From Paeniglutamicibacter quisquiliarum (GTDB lineage Bacteria; Actinomycetota; Actinomycetes; Actinomycetales; Micrococcaceae), in assembly GCF_019084045.1 (NCBI RefSeq), contig NZ_JAHRED010000001.1, positions 372,001-436,000 of the forward strand: a DNA stretch of 64,000 bases, in the 5' to 3' direction. The notes under the pieces were generated by a model. That model made no database searches and was not told where the DNA came from. It saw only the letters and a program-made list of their open reading frames with translations. This document shows positions 34,104 to 42,733 of the stretch, one piece after another (positions within the stretch are counted from its first letter, which is position 1; every line of letters starts with the position of its first letter). The position numbers and the translations under genes are program-made.

Positions 34104-34278
34104 TTGCCCGGTGTGGGCCGGTTCAGTCCACCTCGAGGTGCCGGACGGCCGGTGAACGTCGACGAATTCGTCTCCACTTCATTAGGGCGGCAACGGCTCT
34201 AAGTAACCGGTGCGCAACCTGCGCGGCATAGGCTGGCCCCGAGCCATACAGAGATTGCAACGAGAAAAGTGAGATCAA

Positions 34279-35376
34279 ATGACCCAGATCGTTCCGGTTC
34301 GCCACCTCTTCGGCCCCGGCCCCTGCAACCCCTACCCTGAAGCCACCGCGGCGCTCGGACTGCCGCTGCTGGGCCACCTGGATCCCTTGTTCATAGCCCG
34401 CATGGATCGCACCGCCGAGGGTCTGCGCACCCTGTGGGGGACCAAGAACACGCGAACGCTGCCTTTGAGCGCCACCGGCTCGGCCGGCATGGAGGCATCA
34501 TTCGTCAATACCGTGAAGGCCGGCGACGTGGCGGTCATCGCCGTCAACGGACTCTTTGGTGAGCGGATGTGCGAGGTCGCTTCGCGGGCGGGTGCCGAGG
34601 TTGTTCGCGTTGACCACGATTACGGAACTCCGGTCGATGCCCAGCGCGTGGCCGATGCGCACCCGAACCCCACGGTTATTGCCGCAGTGCACGCCGAAAC
34701 GAGCACCGGCGTCGTTTCAGACATTGCCGCACTCGGCGCCATCAAGAAGGATGCGCTGCTCATCGTCGACGCCGTCACTTCGATCGGCGGCATGCCTGTA
34801 ATGGCCGACGAATGGGGAATCGACGTGGGTTACGCCGGAACGCAGAAGTGCATCGGGGTGGCCCCGGGCTTGGCGCCGTTCACGATTTCCGACCGCGCGT
34901 TCGAGCGACGCGTGCAGAAGCCGCAGTCCTGGTATCTGGATCTTGGATTGCTTGGCGGGTACGCCACCGGGTCGGCGGGCGGCGGACGCACCTATCACCA
35001 CACCGCCCCGGTCGGGATGGTGGCTTCGCTTGAGGCCGGCATCGACAGGATCCTGGCCGAAGGGCTTGATGCGGTCACCATCCGCCACCAGGCCGCGGGC
35101 AAGGCCCTGCAGGACGGGCTCGAGGAGATGGGGCTGACCCTCTTCGCCGCCGAGGGCCACCGGCTGCCGCAGCTGACCACCGTGTACGTTCCGGAAGGCG
35201 TGGATTCGGCCAAGGTCCGGTCCTACCTGCTGGAGCGCTTCAACATCGAGATCGGCGGCGGCGTGGGCAAATATGCCAGCACCGTGTGGCGCATCGGCCT
35301 GATGGGTCCGAATGCCAACCCGACCTCGGTTGCGCTGATCCTGACGGCGCTGAAGGAAGCCATTGCCAAGGCCTAA
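34279..35376 (+). CDS. Alanine-glyoxylate type aminotransferase
   Basis: This 365-residue fold-type I PLP enzyme of the AGT/serine-pyruvate family has FGPGPCNPYPEA at the N-terminus, ATGSAGMEASFVN, VDAVTSIGGMPVMADEWGID and the PLP lysine in YAGTQKCIGVAPGLAP. It moves amino groups between small amino acids and glyoxylate or pyruvate; related enzymes degrade purines or handle pyridoxamine, so the substrate is uncertain. The start at 34279 has an AAAAGTGAG-like ribosome region. Followed by a hairpin and a convergent GntR gene. Confidence 0.9.
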   Translation: MTQIVPVRHLFGPGPCNPYPEATAALGLPLLGHLDPLFIARMDRTAEGLRTLWGTKNTRTLPLSATGSAGMEASFVNTVKAGDVAVIAVNGLFGERMCEVASRAGAEVVRVDHDYGTPVDAQRVADAHPNPTVIAAVHAETSTGVVSDIAALGAIKKDALLIVDAVTSIGGMPVMADEWGIDVGYAGTQKCIGVAPGLAPFTISDRAFERRVQKPQSWYLDLGLLGGYATGSAGGGRTYHHTAPVGMVASLEAGIDRILAEGLDAVTIRHQAAGKALQDGLEEMGLTLFAAEGHRLPQLTTVYVPEGVDSAKVRSYLLERFNIEIGGGVGKYASTVWRIGLMGPNANPTSVALILTALKEAIAKA

Positions 35377-35391
35377 TGCGCAAGCACCTGT

Positions 35392-35431
35392 CCGTCCGGC
35401 CGGGTGCGGAACGTAGGCCCGGTTCGGACGG
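35392..35431. terminator. Terminator between convergent genes
   Basis: CCGTCCG-gc-CGGG pairs with CCCG-gtt-CGGACGG (35392-35398 with 35425-35431 for the outer arms), just past the aminotransferase stop and before the convergent GntR gene. A stem with a small internal bulge, no U-tract. Confidence 0.55.
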
Positions 35432-35468
35432 TCCCATTTAGGTTCGCGGGCCCGCGGAAGTGCGGCGA

Positions 35469-36161
35469 TTAGTCCAGGCCGAGCCGACGCACTGTATGCA
35501 GGATGTGGTTGGACATTTCGATACGTGCCATGGATGCGTCTCCGTGCGCCAGGGCTTGCACGATCCGTTCGTGGTCCGTGTGGCGCTCGGCCGTATGTGC
35601 GCTGAAGCTCCCCCCTTCGGGGAAGGTGTTCACAAGATAGTCGCTGAGGTCCCACATGCGCCTGGAGACGGAATCGATGACCCGGGAGGCCGCCATCTCC
35701 TGGATCCGCGTATGGAATCGCCGGTTCGCCAGCCGATAGAGGCGCCCCCGGATTTTCGGATCGGGCTCCTGGTCGAGGTCGGCGGTTTCCCGAAGCGCGG
35801 TGCGCAGCCCGGCGATCTGCTCCGGCGTGCAGCGAGTCGCCGCGGCCGCGGCCACGGCACCCTCGGACGCCGCGAAGACGCGGAAGAAATCGGCTACCTC
35901 CTCGATGCTGTAATCCATCGGCCGGCATCCGACCTGGGGCACGATTTCCACGATGCCGTCGGAGGCCAGAAGGCGGAAGGCTTCCATGACCGGCTGTTTT
36001 GAAACACCGTACTCTTGCCGCAGGGCCTCGATGCCGATGCGTTTCCCGGCCGGGAAGTCCCCTTCCACCAGGCGCGTCTTGAGCGCAGAGTAAACCCGCC
36101 CGGAGAGCCTGCCGGCCACTACCTCGTGCCCGGGCCCCTCGGTCATCAGCAAACCATTCAT
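35469..36161 (-). CDS. GntR/FCD family regulator
   Basis: This 230-residue GntR regulator of the FadR (FCD) type has an N-terminal winged helix with IGIEALRQEYGVSKQPVMEAFRLLASDGIVEIVPQVG, and an all-helical C-terminal ligand domain with the metal-binding pattern (Asp and His residues, e.g. NRRFHTRI and HNAH-like HTDHERI). It is divergent from a monooxygenase-transporter operon 118 bp away and most likely controls it in response to an aromatic or organic-acid ligand. The ATG at 36161 lies before MTEGPGHE, so a start at 36146 is also possible. Confidence 0.88.
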   Translation of the reverse strand: MNGLLMTEGPGHEVVAGRLSGRVYSALKTRLVEGDFPAGKRIGIEALRQEYGVSKQPVMEAFRLLASDGIVEIVPQVGCRPMDYSIEEVADFFRVFAASEGAVAAAAATRCTPEQIAGLRTALRETADLDQEPDPKIRGRLYRLANRRFHTRIQEMAASRVIDSVSRRMWDLSDYLVNTFPEGGSFSAHTAERHTDHERIVQALAHGDASMARIEMSNHILHTVRRLGLD

Positions 36162-36185
36162 GCGTCCATCTTCCCACCCCTCGGG

Positions 36186-36206
36186 GCGTGCCGTCCCTCG
36201 GCACGC
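36186..36206. promoter_or_regulatory. Inverted repeat in the GntR/monooxygenase intergenic region
   Basis: GCGTGCCG-tccct-CGGCACGC is a perfect 8-bp inverted repeat with a 5-base centre, 24-45 bp upstream of the GntR start. It could be the GntR operator or a hairpin in the 5' end of the monooxygenase transcript. FCD-type operators are usually smaller TNGTNNNACNA-like repeats, so a hairpin is as likely. Confidence 0.35.
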
Positions 36207-36279
36207 TTGTTGGTAACTGGCATGCTAGCCGCTTAGTCTGAATGTGATCCACCTAATACCTCATTGGGAGCTGCTTCAC

Positions 36280-38115
36280 ATGACAGAAAACTTCACGCAC
36301 GGTGCCGGTGCGGCCGACAAACTCGACGCGGCCACCGGGACCGGGCACTTCGATACCGATGTCTTCATCGTCGGCACGGGCCCCATGGGAGCCACCACCG
36401 CCCTCGCCTTGGCGACGTATGGCGTGCGCACGATGATGGTTTCGCAGTGGTCCTGGCTGGCGAACACGCCACGGGCACACATCACCAACCAGCGGGCGGT
36501 GGAGATCCTGCGCGACCTGGAGCTCGAAAACGAGGTGACGAAGTATGCCGTGCCCTGGGACCAGATGGGCGACACGCTCTTCACCACCTCCCTGGTCGGA
36601 CCCGAGATCGCCCGGCTTCAAACGTGGGGAAGCGGAGACCTCCGCTCCGGCGACTACCTGAAGAACAGCCCGTGCACCATGCTCGATGTTCCGCAGACCG
36701 TGATGGAGCCGCTACTGGTCAAGAATGCCGCCGAGCGCGGTGCCAAGGTTGCGTTTTCCACCCGGTACCTGGGGCACACCCAAGATGCCGACGGTGTCAC
36801 CGTTCGCCTGCTTAACCGCATGTCGGACCAGGAGTACAGCATCCGCGCCCGCTACCTCGTCGGAGCCGACGGCGCCAAGAGCCAGGTTGCCGAGGAAACC
36901 GGCCTGGAATTGGTCGGGCACACGGCGCGTGCCGGCACCGCCTACGTGCGCTTCTCGGCCGATTTGTCGCGGCATGTGGCACACCGACCCTCGATCCTGC
37001 ACTGGATCATGAACCCGGCCGCCGATTTCGGTGAGATCGGCATGGGTCTGCTGCGCGCGGTCAGCCCCTGGGACGAGTGGATCGCCGGCTGGGGCTTCGA
37101 CATCGCCGACGGCGAACCGGATCTCAGCGACGAACGCGTGGTGGCGCAGATCCGCACCCTGGTCGGCGATCCGGACCTGCAGATCGACCTGCAAGGATCC
37201 AGCACCTGGTACGTGAACCAGCAGTACGCGACCACCATGTCCAAGGGCCGCGTCTTCTGCGGCGGCGACGCCACCCACCGCCACCCGCCAAGCAGCGGGC
37301 TGGGATCGAATACCTGCATGCAGGACGCCTACAACCTCGCATGGAAGCTTGCCTTCGTGCTCAAGGGCCACGCCGGGGAGGGGTTGCTCGAATCCTACTC
37401 GGCGGAACGCGCACCGATCGGTGCCCAGATAGTCGCCCGCGCCAACCAGTCCCGGCTGGACTACGCGCCCTTCCGCGAGTGCTTTGACACCCGCGGCCCC
37501 AACGGGACCCGCGACATTCGCTACGGTTTGGAGCGGCTTAACGCTCCCACCGAGGAAGGTGAACGTCTTCGAGTGAAACTCCAAGCGGCACTCGAACTCA
37601 AGAATGACGAGTTCAATGCACTGGGGACCGAAACCAACCAGCGCTACACCAGCTCGGCGGTCGTGCCGGATCCGGCGGAGGGCGACGAGGTCCTTGGCGG
37701 GGATTCGGACCTGCACGCCCGTCCCACGACCCGGCCCGGAGCCAAGCTCCGCCATGCATGGCTTGTCGGCCGCGACGGGAAAAGGATTTCCACCTTGGAC
37801 GTCGTCGGGCGCGGAAAATTCACGCTGCTCACCGGGATTTCCGGAACCGCATGGAAGCAGGCGGCGAGCGATCTTGAACTGCCGTGGCTCCGAACCGTGG
37901 TTGTCGGGGAACCCGGCGCGTCCGACCCGTACATGTATTGGGCCACCGTCCGCGAGGTCGCCGAGGCCGGCGCCATTCTGGTGCGCCCCGACGGAGTCGT
38001 TGCCTGGCGCCACATGGCACCCGTCCGTGACGCTGCCGAGGCCTTGATCTTGCTGCGCTCGGCATGTGAATCAGTCCTGTCCATCTCCTCATCGACCCTC
38101 CAGGAAGCATCATGA
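36280..38115 (+). CDS. Phenol-hydroxylase type FAD monooxygenase (TfdB-like)
   Basis: This 611-residue flavoprotein monooxygenase has GTGPMGATTALALATYGV (about 28-45), a mid-region GADGAKS, GGDATHRHPPSSGLGSNTCMQDAYNLAWKL (FAD ribityl motif) and a C-terminal thioredoxin-like domain of about 160 residues. The nearest family is 2,4-dichlorophenol/phenol 6-monooxygenase. It should hydroxylate a phenolic acid or phenol with NADPH and O2. The ATG at 36280 has GGGAG nine bases upstream; an in-frame ATG at 36244 adds 12 residues. It overlaps the next gene (MHS transporter) as ATGA. No ring-cleavage enzyme lies nearby, so the pathway is incomplete here. Confidence 0.9.
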   Translation: MTENFTHGAGAADKLDAATGTGHFDTDVFIVGTGPMGATTALALATYGVRTMMVSQWSWLANTPRAHITNQRAVEILRDLELENEVTKYAVPWDQMGDTLFTTSLVGPEIARLQTWGSGDLRSGDYLKNSPCTMLDVPQTVMEPLLVKNAAERGAKVAFSTRYLGHTQDADGVTVRLLNRMSDQEYSIRARYLVGADGAKSQVAEETGLELVGHTARAGTAYVRFSADLSRHVAHRPSILHWIMNPAADFGEIGMGLLRAVSPWDEWIAGWGFDIADGEPDLSDERVVAQIRTLVGDPDLQIDLQGSSTWYVNQQYATTMSKGRVFCGGDATHRHPPSSGLGSNTCMQDAYNLAWKLAFVLKGHAGEGLLESYSAERAPIGAQIVARANQSRLDYAPFRECFDTRGPNGTRDIRYGLERLNAPTEEGERLRVKLQAALELKNDEFNALGTETNQRYTSSAVVPDPAEGDEVLGGDSDLHARPTTRPGAKLRHAWLVGRDGKRISTLDVVGRGKFTLLTGISGTAWKQAASDLELPWLRTVVVGEPGASDPYMYWATVREVAEAGAILVRPDGVVAWRHMAPVRDAAEALILLRSACESVLSISSSTLQEAS

Positions 38116-39449
38116 GCATCAGTCGCACCGCCCCCAAGCGCACGTCCCCCTTCAAGGTGGCGATGGCCAGCTTCATCGGAACCACCATCGAGTACTACGA
38201 CTTCTTCATATACGGAACGGCCGCAGCCCTGGTCTTCCCCCAGTTGTTCTTCCCTGACGCCACCCCGCTGATGGGGACCCTGCTCTCCTTCGCAACCTTC
38301 GGAGTGGGATTCCTGGCCCGCCCGGTGGGCGGGATCATCTTCGGGCATTTCGGAGACCGGGTCGGTCGCAAGCAGATGCTGATCATTTCCCTGGTCGGCA
38401 TGGGCTTGTGCACACTGCTCATGGGGATGCTTCCGGGATATGCGCAAATCGGCATCGCTGCACCGATCCTGCTCACCATCCTCCGCCTGGTCCAGGGCGT
38501 CATGGTCGGCGGCGAATGGGGCGGCGCCACACTCATGGCGGTCGAGCACGCGCCCAAGGGCAAGAAAGGTTTCTATGGAGCCTTCCCGCAGACCGGCGCC
38601 CCGGCCGGTACGGCCCTGGCCACGGTGGCCTTCCTCGCGGTGGCCCAAATGCCGGACGAAGCGTTCCTGTCTTGGGGATGGCGCCTGCCATTCCTGGCCA
38701 GTGCGGTGTTGGTCGTCGTCGGGCTTGTCATTCGGCTCAGTATTTCCGAGTCACCGGTATTCGCTGCGGCACGCGAGCAGCAGGAACTGGTCAAGGTGCC
38801 ACTCGTCGAAGCCTTCAAGCGCCACCCGAAGGAAATCTTCCTCATCGCCGGTACCTACTTATCCCAAGGCGTGCTCGCCTACATCACCATGAGCTACCTG
38901 GTGAACTATGCCTCGAAAATTGTGGGGCTCGACCGAAGCATGGCCCTGCTGGGCGTGTTGATCGCCGCGTTGGTGGCCGTGGTTCTCTACCCGGTCTTCG
39001 GGGCACTCTCCGATACCTGGGGACGAAAGACCATGTACTTCATCGGGGCGGTGGCCATGTTGCTGTCCATCGGGCCGGCGTTCGCGATGATCAACACCGG
39101 CACGGTTGCCGGCTTCATCGCCGCAGTGGTCTTGATCTTCGGCATCGCAATGCCACCGGCGGCCGGAGTGACCGGTTCGCTATTCTCTATGGTGTTCAGT
39201 CGCGAGGTCCGCTACACCGGGGCCTCCGTCGGATACACGATTTCCCAGATAGCGGGCCCCGCATTTGCACCAACCATCGCCACTGCACTGTTCGCCGCCT
39301 ATGGGACCTCGGATGCCATCGTGGTCTATCTGGTCATCGTTGCAGTGATTTCCTGCGTCTCCGTCGCCCTGCTCCCGGGAGGCTGGGGTCGCAAGGAAGC
39401 CGAACACAATAATCTGACCCAGGAGATCGTCGTCGAAACTAAGGTATAG
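38112..39449 (+). CDS. MHS family metabolite:H+ symporter
   Basis: This 445-residue major facilitator of the MHS group has twelve membrane helices. Its loop 2-3 motif FGHFGDRVGRKQMLI is the MFS signature, and TIEYYDFFIYGTAAAL is the MHS-type first helix. It imports an aromatic or short organic acid with protons. It is co-translated with the TfdB-like monooxygenase, so it probably supplies its substrate. The start overlaps as ATGA. The C-terminal tail after the last helix is short and polar. Confidence 0.9.
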   Translation: MSISRTAPKRTSPFKVAMASFIGTTIEYYDFFIYGTAAALVFPQLFFPDATPLMGTLLSFATFGVGFLARPVGGIIFGHFGDRVGRKQMLIISLVGMGLCTLLMGMLPGYAQIGIAAPILLTILRLVQGVMVGGEWGGATLMAVEHAPKGKKGFYGAFPQTGAPAGTALATVAFLAVAQMPDEAFLSWGWRLPFLASAVLVVVGLVIRLSISESPVFAAAREQQELVKVPLVEAFKRHPKEIFLIAGTYLSQGVLAYITMSYLVNYASKIVGLDRSMALLGVLIAALVAVVLYPVFGALSDTWGRKTMYFIGAVAMLLSIGPAFAMINTGTVAGFIAAVVLIFGIAMPPAAGVTGSLFSMVFSREVRYTGASVGYTISQIAGPAFAPTIATALFAAYGTSDAIVVYLVIVAVISCVSVALLPGGWGRKEAEHNNLTQEIVVETKV

Positions 39450-39653
39450 ACGGGCTGGATTTGGCGGCGGTCGGGGCCAGCGCGGTTCCGACCGCCGCAT
39501 TTGGCCTCTGGAATGCGGGCGCCGGAGTCTCGCCTCTGTCGTGAATTTTTGGCGGTCTCGCCCTGATGCTCAGAGGGCACCGTCGACAAAGGTCCGGACG
39601 AAATTGAAAAAGATTCCAAGAGCCCTTGCCTCGTGTGCGAGGCCGCAGTAATC

Positions 39654-39671
39654 TACAACCAAATGGTTGTA
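39654..39671 (+). promoter_or_regulatory. Operator covering the ArsR start codon
   Basis: TACAACCA-AA-TGGTTGTA is a perfect inverted repeat with 8-bp arms and 2-bp spacer, and the ATG at 39663 lies inside it. A possible promoter, TTGCCT (39625-39630) with TAATCT (39648-39653) at 17 bp, would start transcription about at the ATG. A bound ArsR dimer would then block its own leaderless transcript. Confidence 0.6.
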
Positions 39672-40013
39672 CATGTATTGAGTGAACTCGAGATCGATCG
39701 CATCTTCCAGGCCATGGCGGATGCAACCCGGCGCGACATCATCAAGCAGGCAATGCTCCGGGAGCAGTCGGTCTCCGATTTGGCGAAGCGCTATGACATG
39801 AGCTTCGCGGCCGTGCAGAAGCACGTGGCGGTGCTCGAGAGGGCATCGCTGATCACCAAGGAGCGACGCGGAAGGGAGCAAATCGTGCATGGGAACCCCG
39901 AATCCCTGCGCCGGGCTGCCCGGCTGCTGGAAGCCTACGAGGGCATCTGGCGGCAACGCGTCGGAAGGATCGGAGACATCCTCTCCGATGGACTCGAAGG
40001 AGCAAAACCATGA
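39663..40013 (+). CDS. ArsR family regulator
   Basis: This 116-residue winged-helix ArsR protein has FQAMADATRRDIIKQAMLREQSVSDLAKRYDMSFAAVQKHVAVLERASLI. It lacks the CxC metal site of classical ArsR, so it is of the metal-free type usually paired with an SRPBCC gene. It is followed by exactly such a gene with an ATGA overlap, so the pair forms a two-gene operon. The ATG at 39663 is inside a palindrome and has no ribosome site, suggesting leaderless translation. An upstream in-frame start (39633) would add 10 residues. Confidence 0.85.
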   Translation: MVVHVLSELEIDRIFQAMADATRRDIIKQAMLREQSVSDLAKRYDMSFAAVQKHVAVLERASLITKERRGREQIVHGNPESLRRAARLLEAYEGIWRQRVGRIGDILSDGLEGAKP

Positions 40014-40507
40014 GCGTCATCAGCGTTCAAACCGACCCGGAAAACCTCACCCTGACGCTGGTTGCGGAGTTCGCGGCCAAGAAGGAACGCGTCTGGCAGG
40101 TGTGGGAGGATCCCCGCCAACTCGAGCGGTGGTGGGGTCCGCCGACCTGGCCCGCCACCTTCGTCCGCCACGAGTTCGTCGAGGGCGGTGACTGTAGGTA
40201 CTACATGAGCGGACCCGACGGCGAGAAGGCCCGTGGCTGGTGGAAGATCCTGTCAGTCAACCAGCCCGACGGATTTGAGTTCCAGGACGGATTCGCAGGG
40301 GATGACGGGGAGCCGAGCGGTTTCCTGGGAACCACGACGTGCGTGGTGAAACTCGAGGAGCAGGACGGGAAGACCCGCATGACCTCGGTGTCCTCTTTCG
40401 AGAGTGCCGAGCAGCTCGAGGAAATGATCAAGATGGGCATGGAGGAGGGCATGCGCGAGGCCGCCGGGCAGATCGACGCGATCCTCGCGGAGACGTCGGT
40501 TAGATAG
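40010..40507 (+). CDS. SRPBCC/AHSA1 domain protein
   Basis: This 165-residue START-like AHSA1-family protein has VWQVWEDPRQLERWWGPPTWPATF at the start, and the domain closes with EGMREAAGQIDAIL. The fold binds hydrophobic ligands in a deep cavity. It is co-translated with the ArsR regulator (ATGA overlap) and may respond to or clear the regulator's ligand; this pairing is common and poorly understood. A strong hairpin terminator follows. Confidence 0.88.
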   Translation: MSVISVQTDPENLTLTLVAEFAAKKERVWQVWEDPRQLERWWGPPTWPATFVRHEFVEGGDCRYYMSGPDGEKARGWWKILSVNQPDGFEFQDGFAGDDGEPSGFLGTTTCVVKLEEQDGKTRMTSVSSFESAEQLEEMIKMGMEEGMREAAGQIDAILAETSVR

Positions 40508-40529
40508 GTGTCGCAGCGACAGTGCATTG

Positions 40530-40576
40530 CATGAAACAGGGGACAGGGCCGATCGGGTCCTGTCCCCTGTTTCATG
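40530..40576 (+). terminator. Terminator after the ArsR-SRPBCC operon
   Basis: A perfect 18-bp stem (40530-40547 with 40559-40576) surrounds an 11-nt loop. It begins 22 bp after the SRPBCC stop. The stem reads CATGAAACAGGGGACAGG on the left. Confidence 0.85.
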
Positions 40577-40629
40577 CCGGGCATGGGCGTCGCTCAGGTA
40601 GAAGGCTGGCCCACGCAGCTTGTCCGATC

Positions 40630-40665
40630 TATCGTTTAACGATATATTCAAATTGTTAATCGATA
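40630..40665 (+). promoter_or_regulatory. Inverted-repeat operator before the DUF2975-XRE operon
   Basis: TATCGTT-T-AACGATA (40630-40644) is a perfect 7-bp inverted repeat. A related half, GTTAATCGATA (40655-40665), is the reverse complement of TATCGATTAAC, one base different from TATCGTTTAAC. So a second copy sits in inverted orientation 12 bp before the DUF2975 start. The AT-rich setting fits a promoter region. Confidence 0.5.
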
Positions 40666-40677
40666 TTAGGAGCCCTG

Positions 40678-41154
40678 ATGGGAAAGCTTACCGTCCTCGC
40701 ATTGCGCATCGTTCTCACCTTGGGTCTTGCCGGATCGCTGTTCGTCCAGGTAGTGATGGTCCCGCTGCTGGCCATCGACCTGAATGAGGCAGGCCCCGAC
40801 GTCATTGCCGTTCGGACCCCGCTGATCGTGATCGTGCTGCTGGGCATTGTCACCGTCCAGGTCTCCATGGTCTGCGTGTGGCGGCTGCTGAGCATGGTGC
40901 GCAGGGGAACCGTCTTTTCCCACGGTGCCTTCCGCTATGTCGACATCGTGGTCGGTGCCGTCGGGGCGGCCGCATTGCTCACCTTCGCAATGGCCGTGGT
41001 CCTCGCGCCCGGGGAGCCCGTTGCCCCGGGGATTGTGCTGCTCCTCTGCGGCGGAGCACTGCTGGTCGGTGGCGTCGCCCTCATCGTCATTGTGTTGCGC
41101 ATGCTGCTGGCCCAGGCACTGGACATGCGCGCCGAGCTGGATGAGGTCATTTGA
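40678..41154 (+). CDS. DUF2975 family membrane protein
   Basis: This 158-residue protein has four predicted helices (about 5-33, 45-68, 90-112 and 117-140) in the DUF2975 arrangement with RGTVFSHGAFRYVDIV between helices 2 and 3. The function is unknown; DUF2975 proteins are almost always paired with a small XRE regulator, as here. AGGAG lies about 8 bases before the ATG at 40678 and the stop overlaps the next start as TGATG. It is likely a membrane partner or target of the XRE protein. Confidence 0.85.
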   Translation: MGKLTVLALRIVLTLGLAGSLFVQVVMVPLLAIDLNEAGPDVIAVRTPLIVIVLLGIVTVQVSMVCVWRLLSMVRRGTVFSHGAFRYVDIVVGAVGAAALLTFAMAVVLAPGEPVAPGIVLLLCGGALLVGGVALIVIVLRMLLAQALDMRAELDEVI

Positions 41155-41393
41155 TGCCGATCATCGTGGACATCGACGTCATGCTGGCCAAGCGCAAGAT
41201 GCCGGTCGGGATGCTCGCCGAAAAAATCGGCATCACCCCTGCCAACCTGGCGGTGCTCAAGAACGGACGGGCCAAGGCTGTGCGTTTTACGACGCTTGAA
41301 GCCTTGTGCGAGGTTCTCCAATGCCAGCCGGGGGACCTGCTGCGGTGGGAGCCGGAACCGTCCGCCACCGGTGGTTCCGCTTCGGGAGCCTGA
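41154..41393 (+). CDS. Small XRE-family helix-turn-helix regulator
   Basis: A 79-residue XRE protein (YozG-like) whose helix-turn-helix spans residues 15-38, MPVGMLAEKIGITPANLAVLKNGRAKA, with the rest a short helical cap and LEALCEVLQCQPGDLLRWEPE, typical of this group. It reads from an ATG that overlaps the TGA of the DUF2975 gene. Likely binds the inverted repeats upstream of the operon. Its size suggests a dimer. Confidence 0.85.
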   Translation: MPIIVDIDVMLAKRKMPVGMLAEKIGITPANLAVLKNGRAKAVRFTTLEALCEVLQCQPGDLLRWEPEPSATGGSASGA

Positions 41394-41488
41394 GGGCACG
41401 GCGGTCCGCGCCGGGTGCGCCCGCCGGGCATCGCCAACGCTGCCGCACCGGCGTACGGTGGAGATACCGAGATGCTTGATGGGGATTG

Positions 41489-42733
41489 ATGGCTGTGAAA
41501 CCTGCTGTGCTCAAGAAATGGATACCCGCCGTGCTGGCACCGGCAGTCATTGCGGCCTTCGCCGTGGGTGCCTCGTTCTCCGCCAACGCACAGGTGGAGC
41601 TCGAGCCCAAGACGCCGCAGCAGGTCCTGCAGATGATAGCCGGATCCAGCGTCGTCGACTTCTCCGGCACCGCCCGGGCAACGCTGGACCTGGGGATCCC
41701 GCAGCTGCCGGATCCGGGAAGCTCCGGCATGATGCAGCAACCCGGGTCCCCGGGGTCCGAAGGCGACACCGACACCGACGGTGCCCCGGAAACGGCCGGC
41801 GCAAACCTGCTGGGAATGCTCTCGGCCCTGTCTGGAACCCACGAGGCCCGCGTCTACGTTGACGGACCGGAGAAGGCCCGGATCCAGGTCATGGATGGAA
41901 TGGACGAACAGAACTTCATCCGCAACGGCTCCTCCCTGTGGCACTACGACTCGGCCGAGAACACCGCCGTCCACCTGGTCCTTCCCAAGGTGCCCCGGCA
42001 TGCCGGGCCGCCACGGCACACGATGCAGCCGCCAACCCCCGGCGTGGTGGCGGACCGCCTCATCGAGGCGATGGGGCCGAACACCGAGATGAGCGTGCAG
42101 GACGACACCCGCGTGGCGGGCCGCGACGCCTACATCCTCGAATTGGTCCCGCGCAGCGACGGATCACTGATTGCCAAGGTGAGCATCGGGGTCGATGCCG
42201 CCACCGGCGCTCCACTGGAGGTCGTGGTGGACGCAGTGGGGCAAGAGGATCCGGCCATCGCCGTCGGATTCACGACCTTCACCCCCGAGACACCGGCTGC
42301 GGACCTCTTTGAATTCACTCCGCCGCCGGGGGCCGAGGTGACCGAGCACAAGATCGCGAAGAAGTTCCTCGACCACAAGCCCGACCACGGCCCGCGTGCC
42401 AAGGCCAAGGCCAACGGGCACAAGATCCCGAAGCCCTTCCTTGAGCACAAGACCGGAGCCAAGGACAAGAACGCAAAGCCCGGGCCCAAGAACCCGGCAG
42501 GTCATCCCGCGACGATCAACGGCACGGGCTGGGACACCGTGGTGGTGGTTCCCGCCAAGGAGGTCCCCAAGGACCTGGCCAACAACGAACTGCTGAACCA
42601 GCTGGCCACGCCTGTCGAGGGCGGGAAGCTGCTGCATACCTCACTGCTCAACATCCTGGTCACCGACGACGGACGCATGGTCATCGGCGCCGTGACTGTC
42701 GACAGGCTGCAGGCCGCGGCCAACAACCAATGA
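41489..42733 (+). CDS. Exported LolA/DUF2092-like protein
   Basis: This 414-residue protein has a signal peptide (KKWIPAVLAPAVIAAFAVGASFSANAQ), then a LolA-like beta barrel with the NFIRNGSSLWHYDSAEN and LLHTSLLNILVTDDGRMVIGAVT regions. In monoderm actinobacteria such proteins (related to outer-membrane lipoprotein-sorting protein) are extracellular and bind lipids. A Lys/His-rich insert holds two copies of HKIxKxFLxHK (residues 287-297 and 311-321). Its stop overlaps the ABC ATPase start (42730), so the three genes form an exporter operon. Confidence 0.82.
   Translation: MAVKPAVLKKWIPAVLAPAVIAAFAVGASFSANAQVELEPKTPQQVLQMIAGSSVVDFSGTARATLDLGIPQLPDPGSSGMMQQPGSPGSEGDTDTDGAPETAGANLLGMLSALSGTHEARVYVDGPEKARIQVMDGMDEQNFIRNGSSLWHYDSAENTAVHLVLPKVPRHAGPPRHTMQPPTPGVVADRLIEAMGPNTEMSVQDDTRVAGRDAYILELVPRSDGSLIAKVSIGVDAATGAPLEVVVDAVGQEDPAIAVGFTTFTPETPAADLFEFTPPPGAEVTEHKIAKKFLDHKPDHGPRAKAKANGHKIPKPFLEHKTGAKDKNAKPGPKNPAGHPATINGTGWDTVVVVPAKEVPKDLANNELLNQLATPVEGGKLLHTSLLNILVTDDGRMVIGAVTVDRLQAAANNQ

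Noticed and set aside
36712-38013. 433-residue minus-strand frame opposite the monooxygenase
   Set aside because: Antisense shadow; the plus-strand flavoprotein has all FAD motifs.
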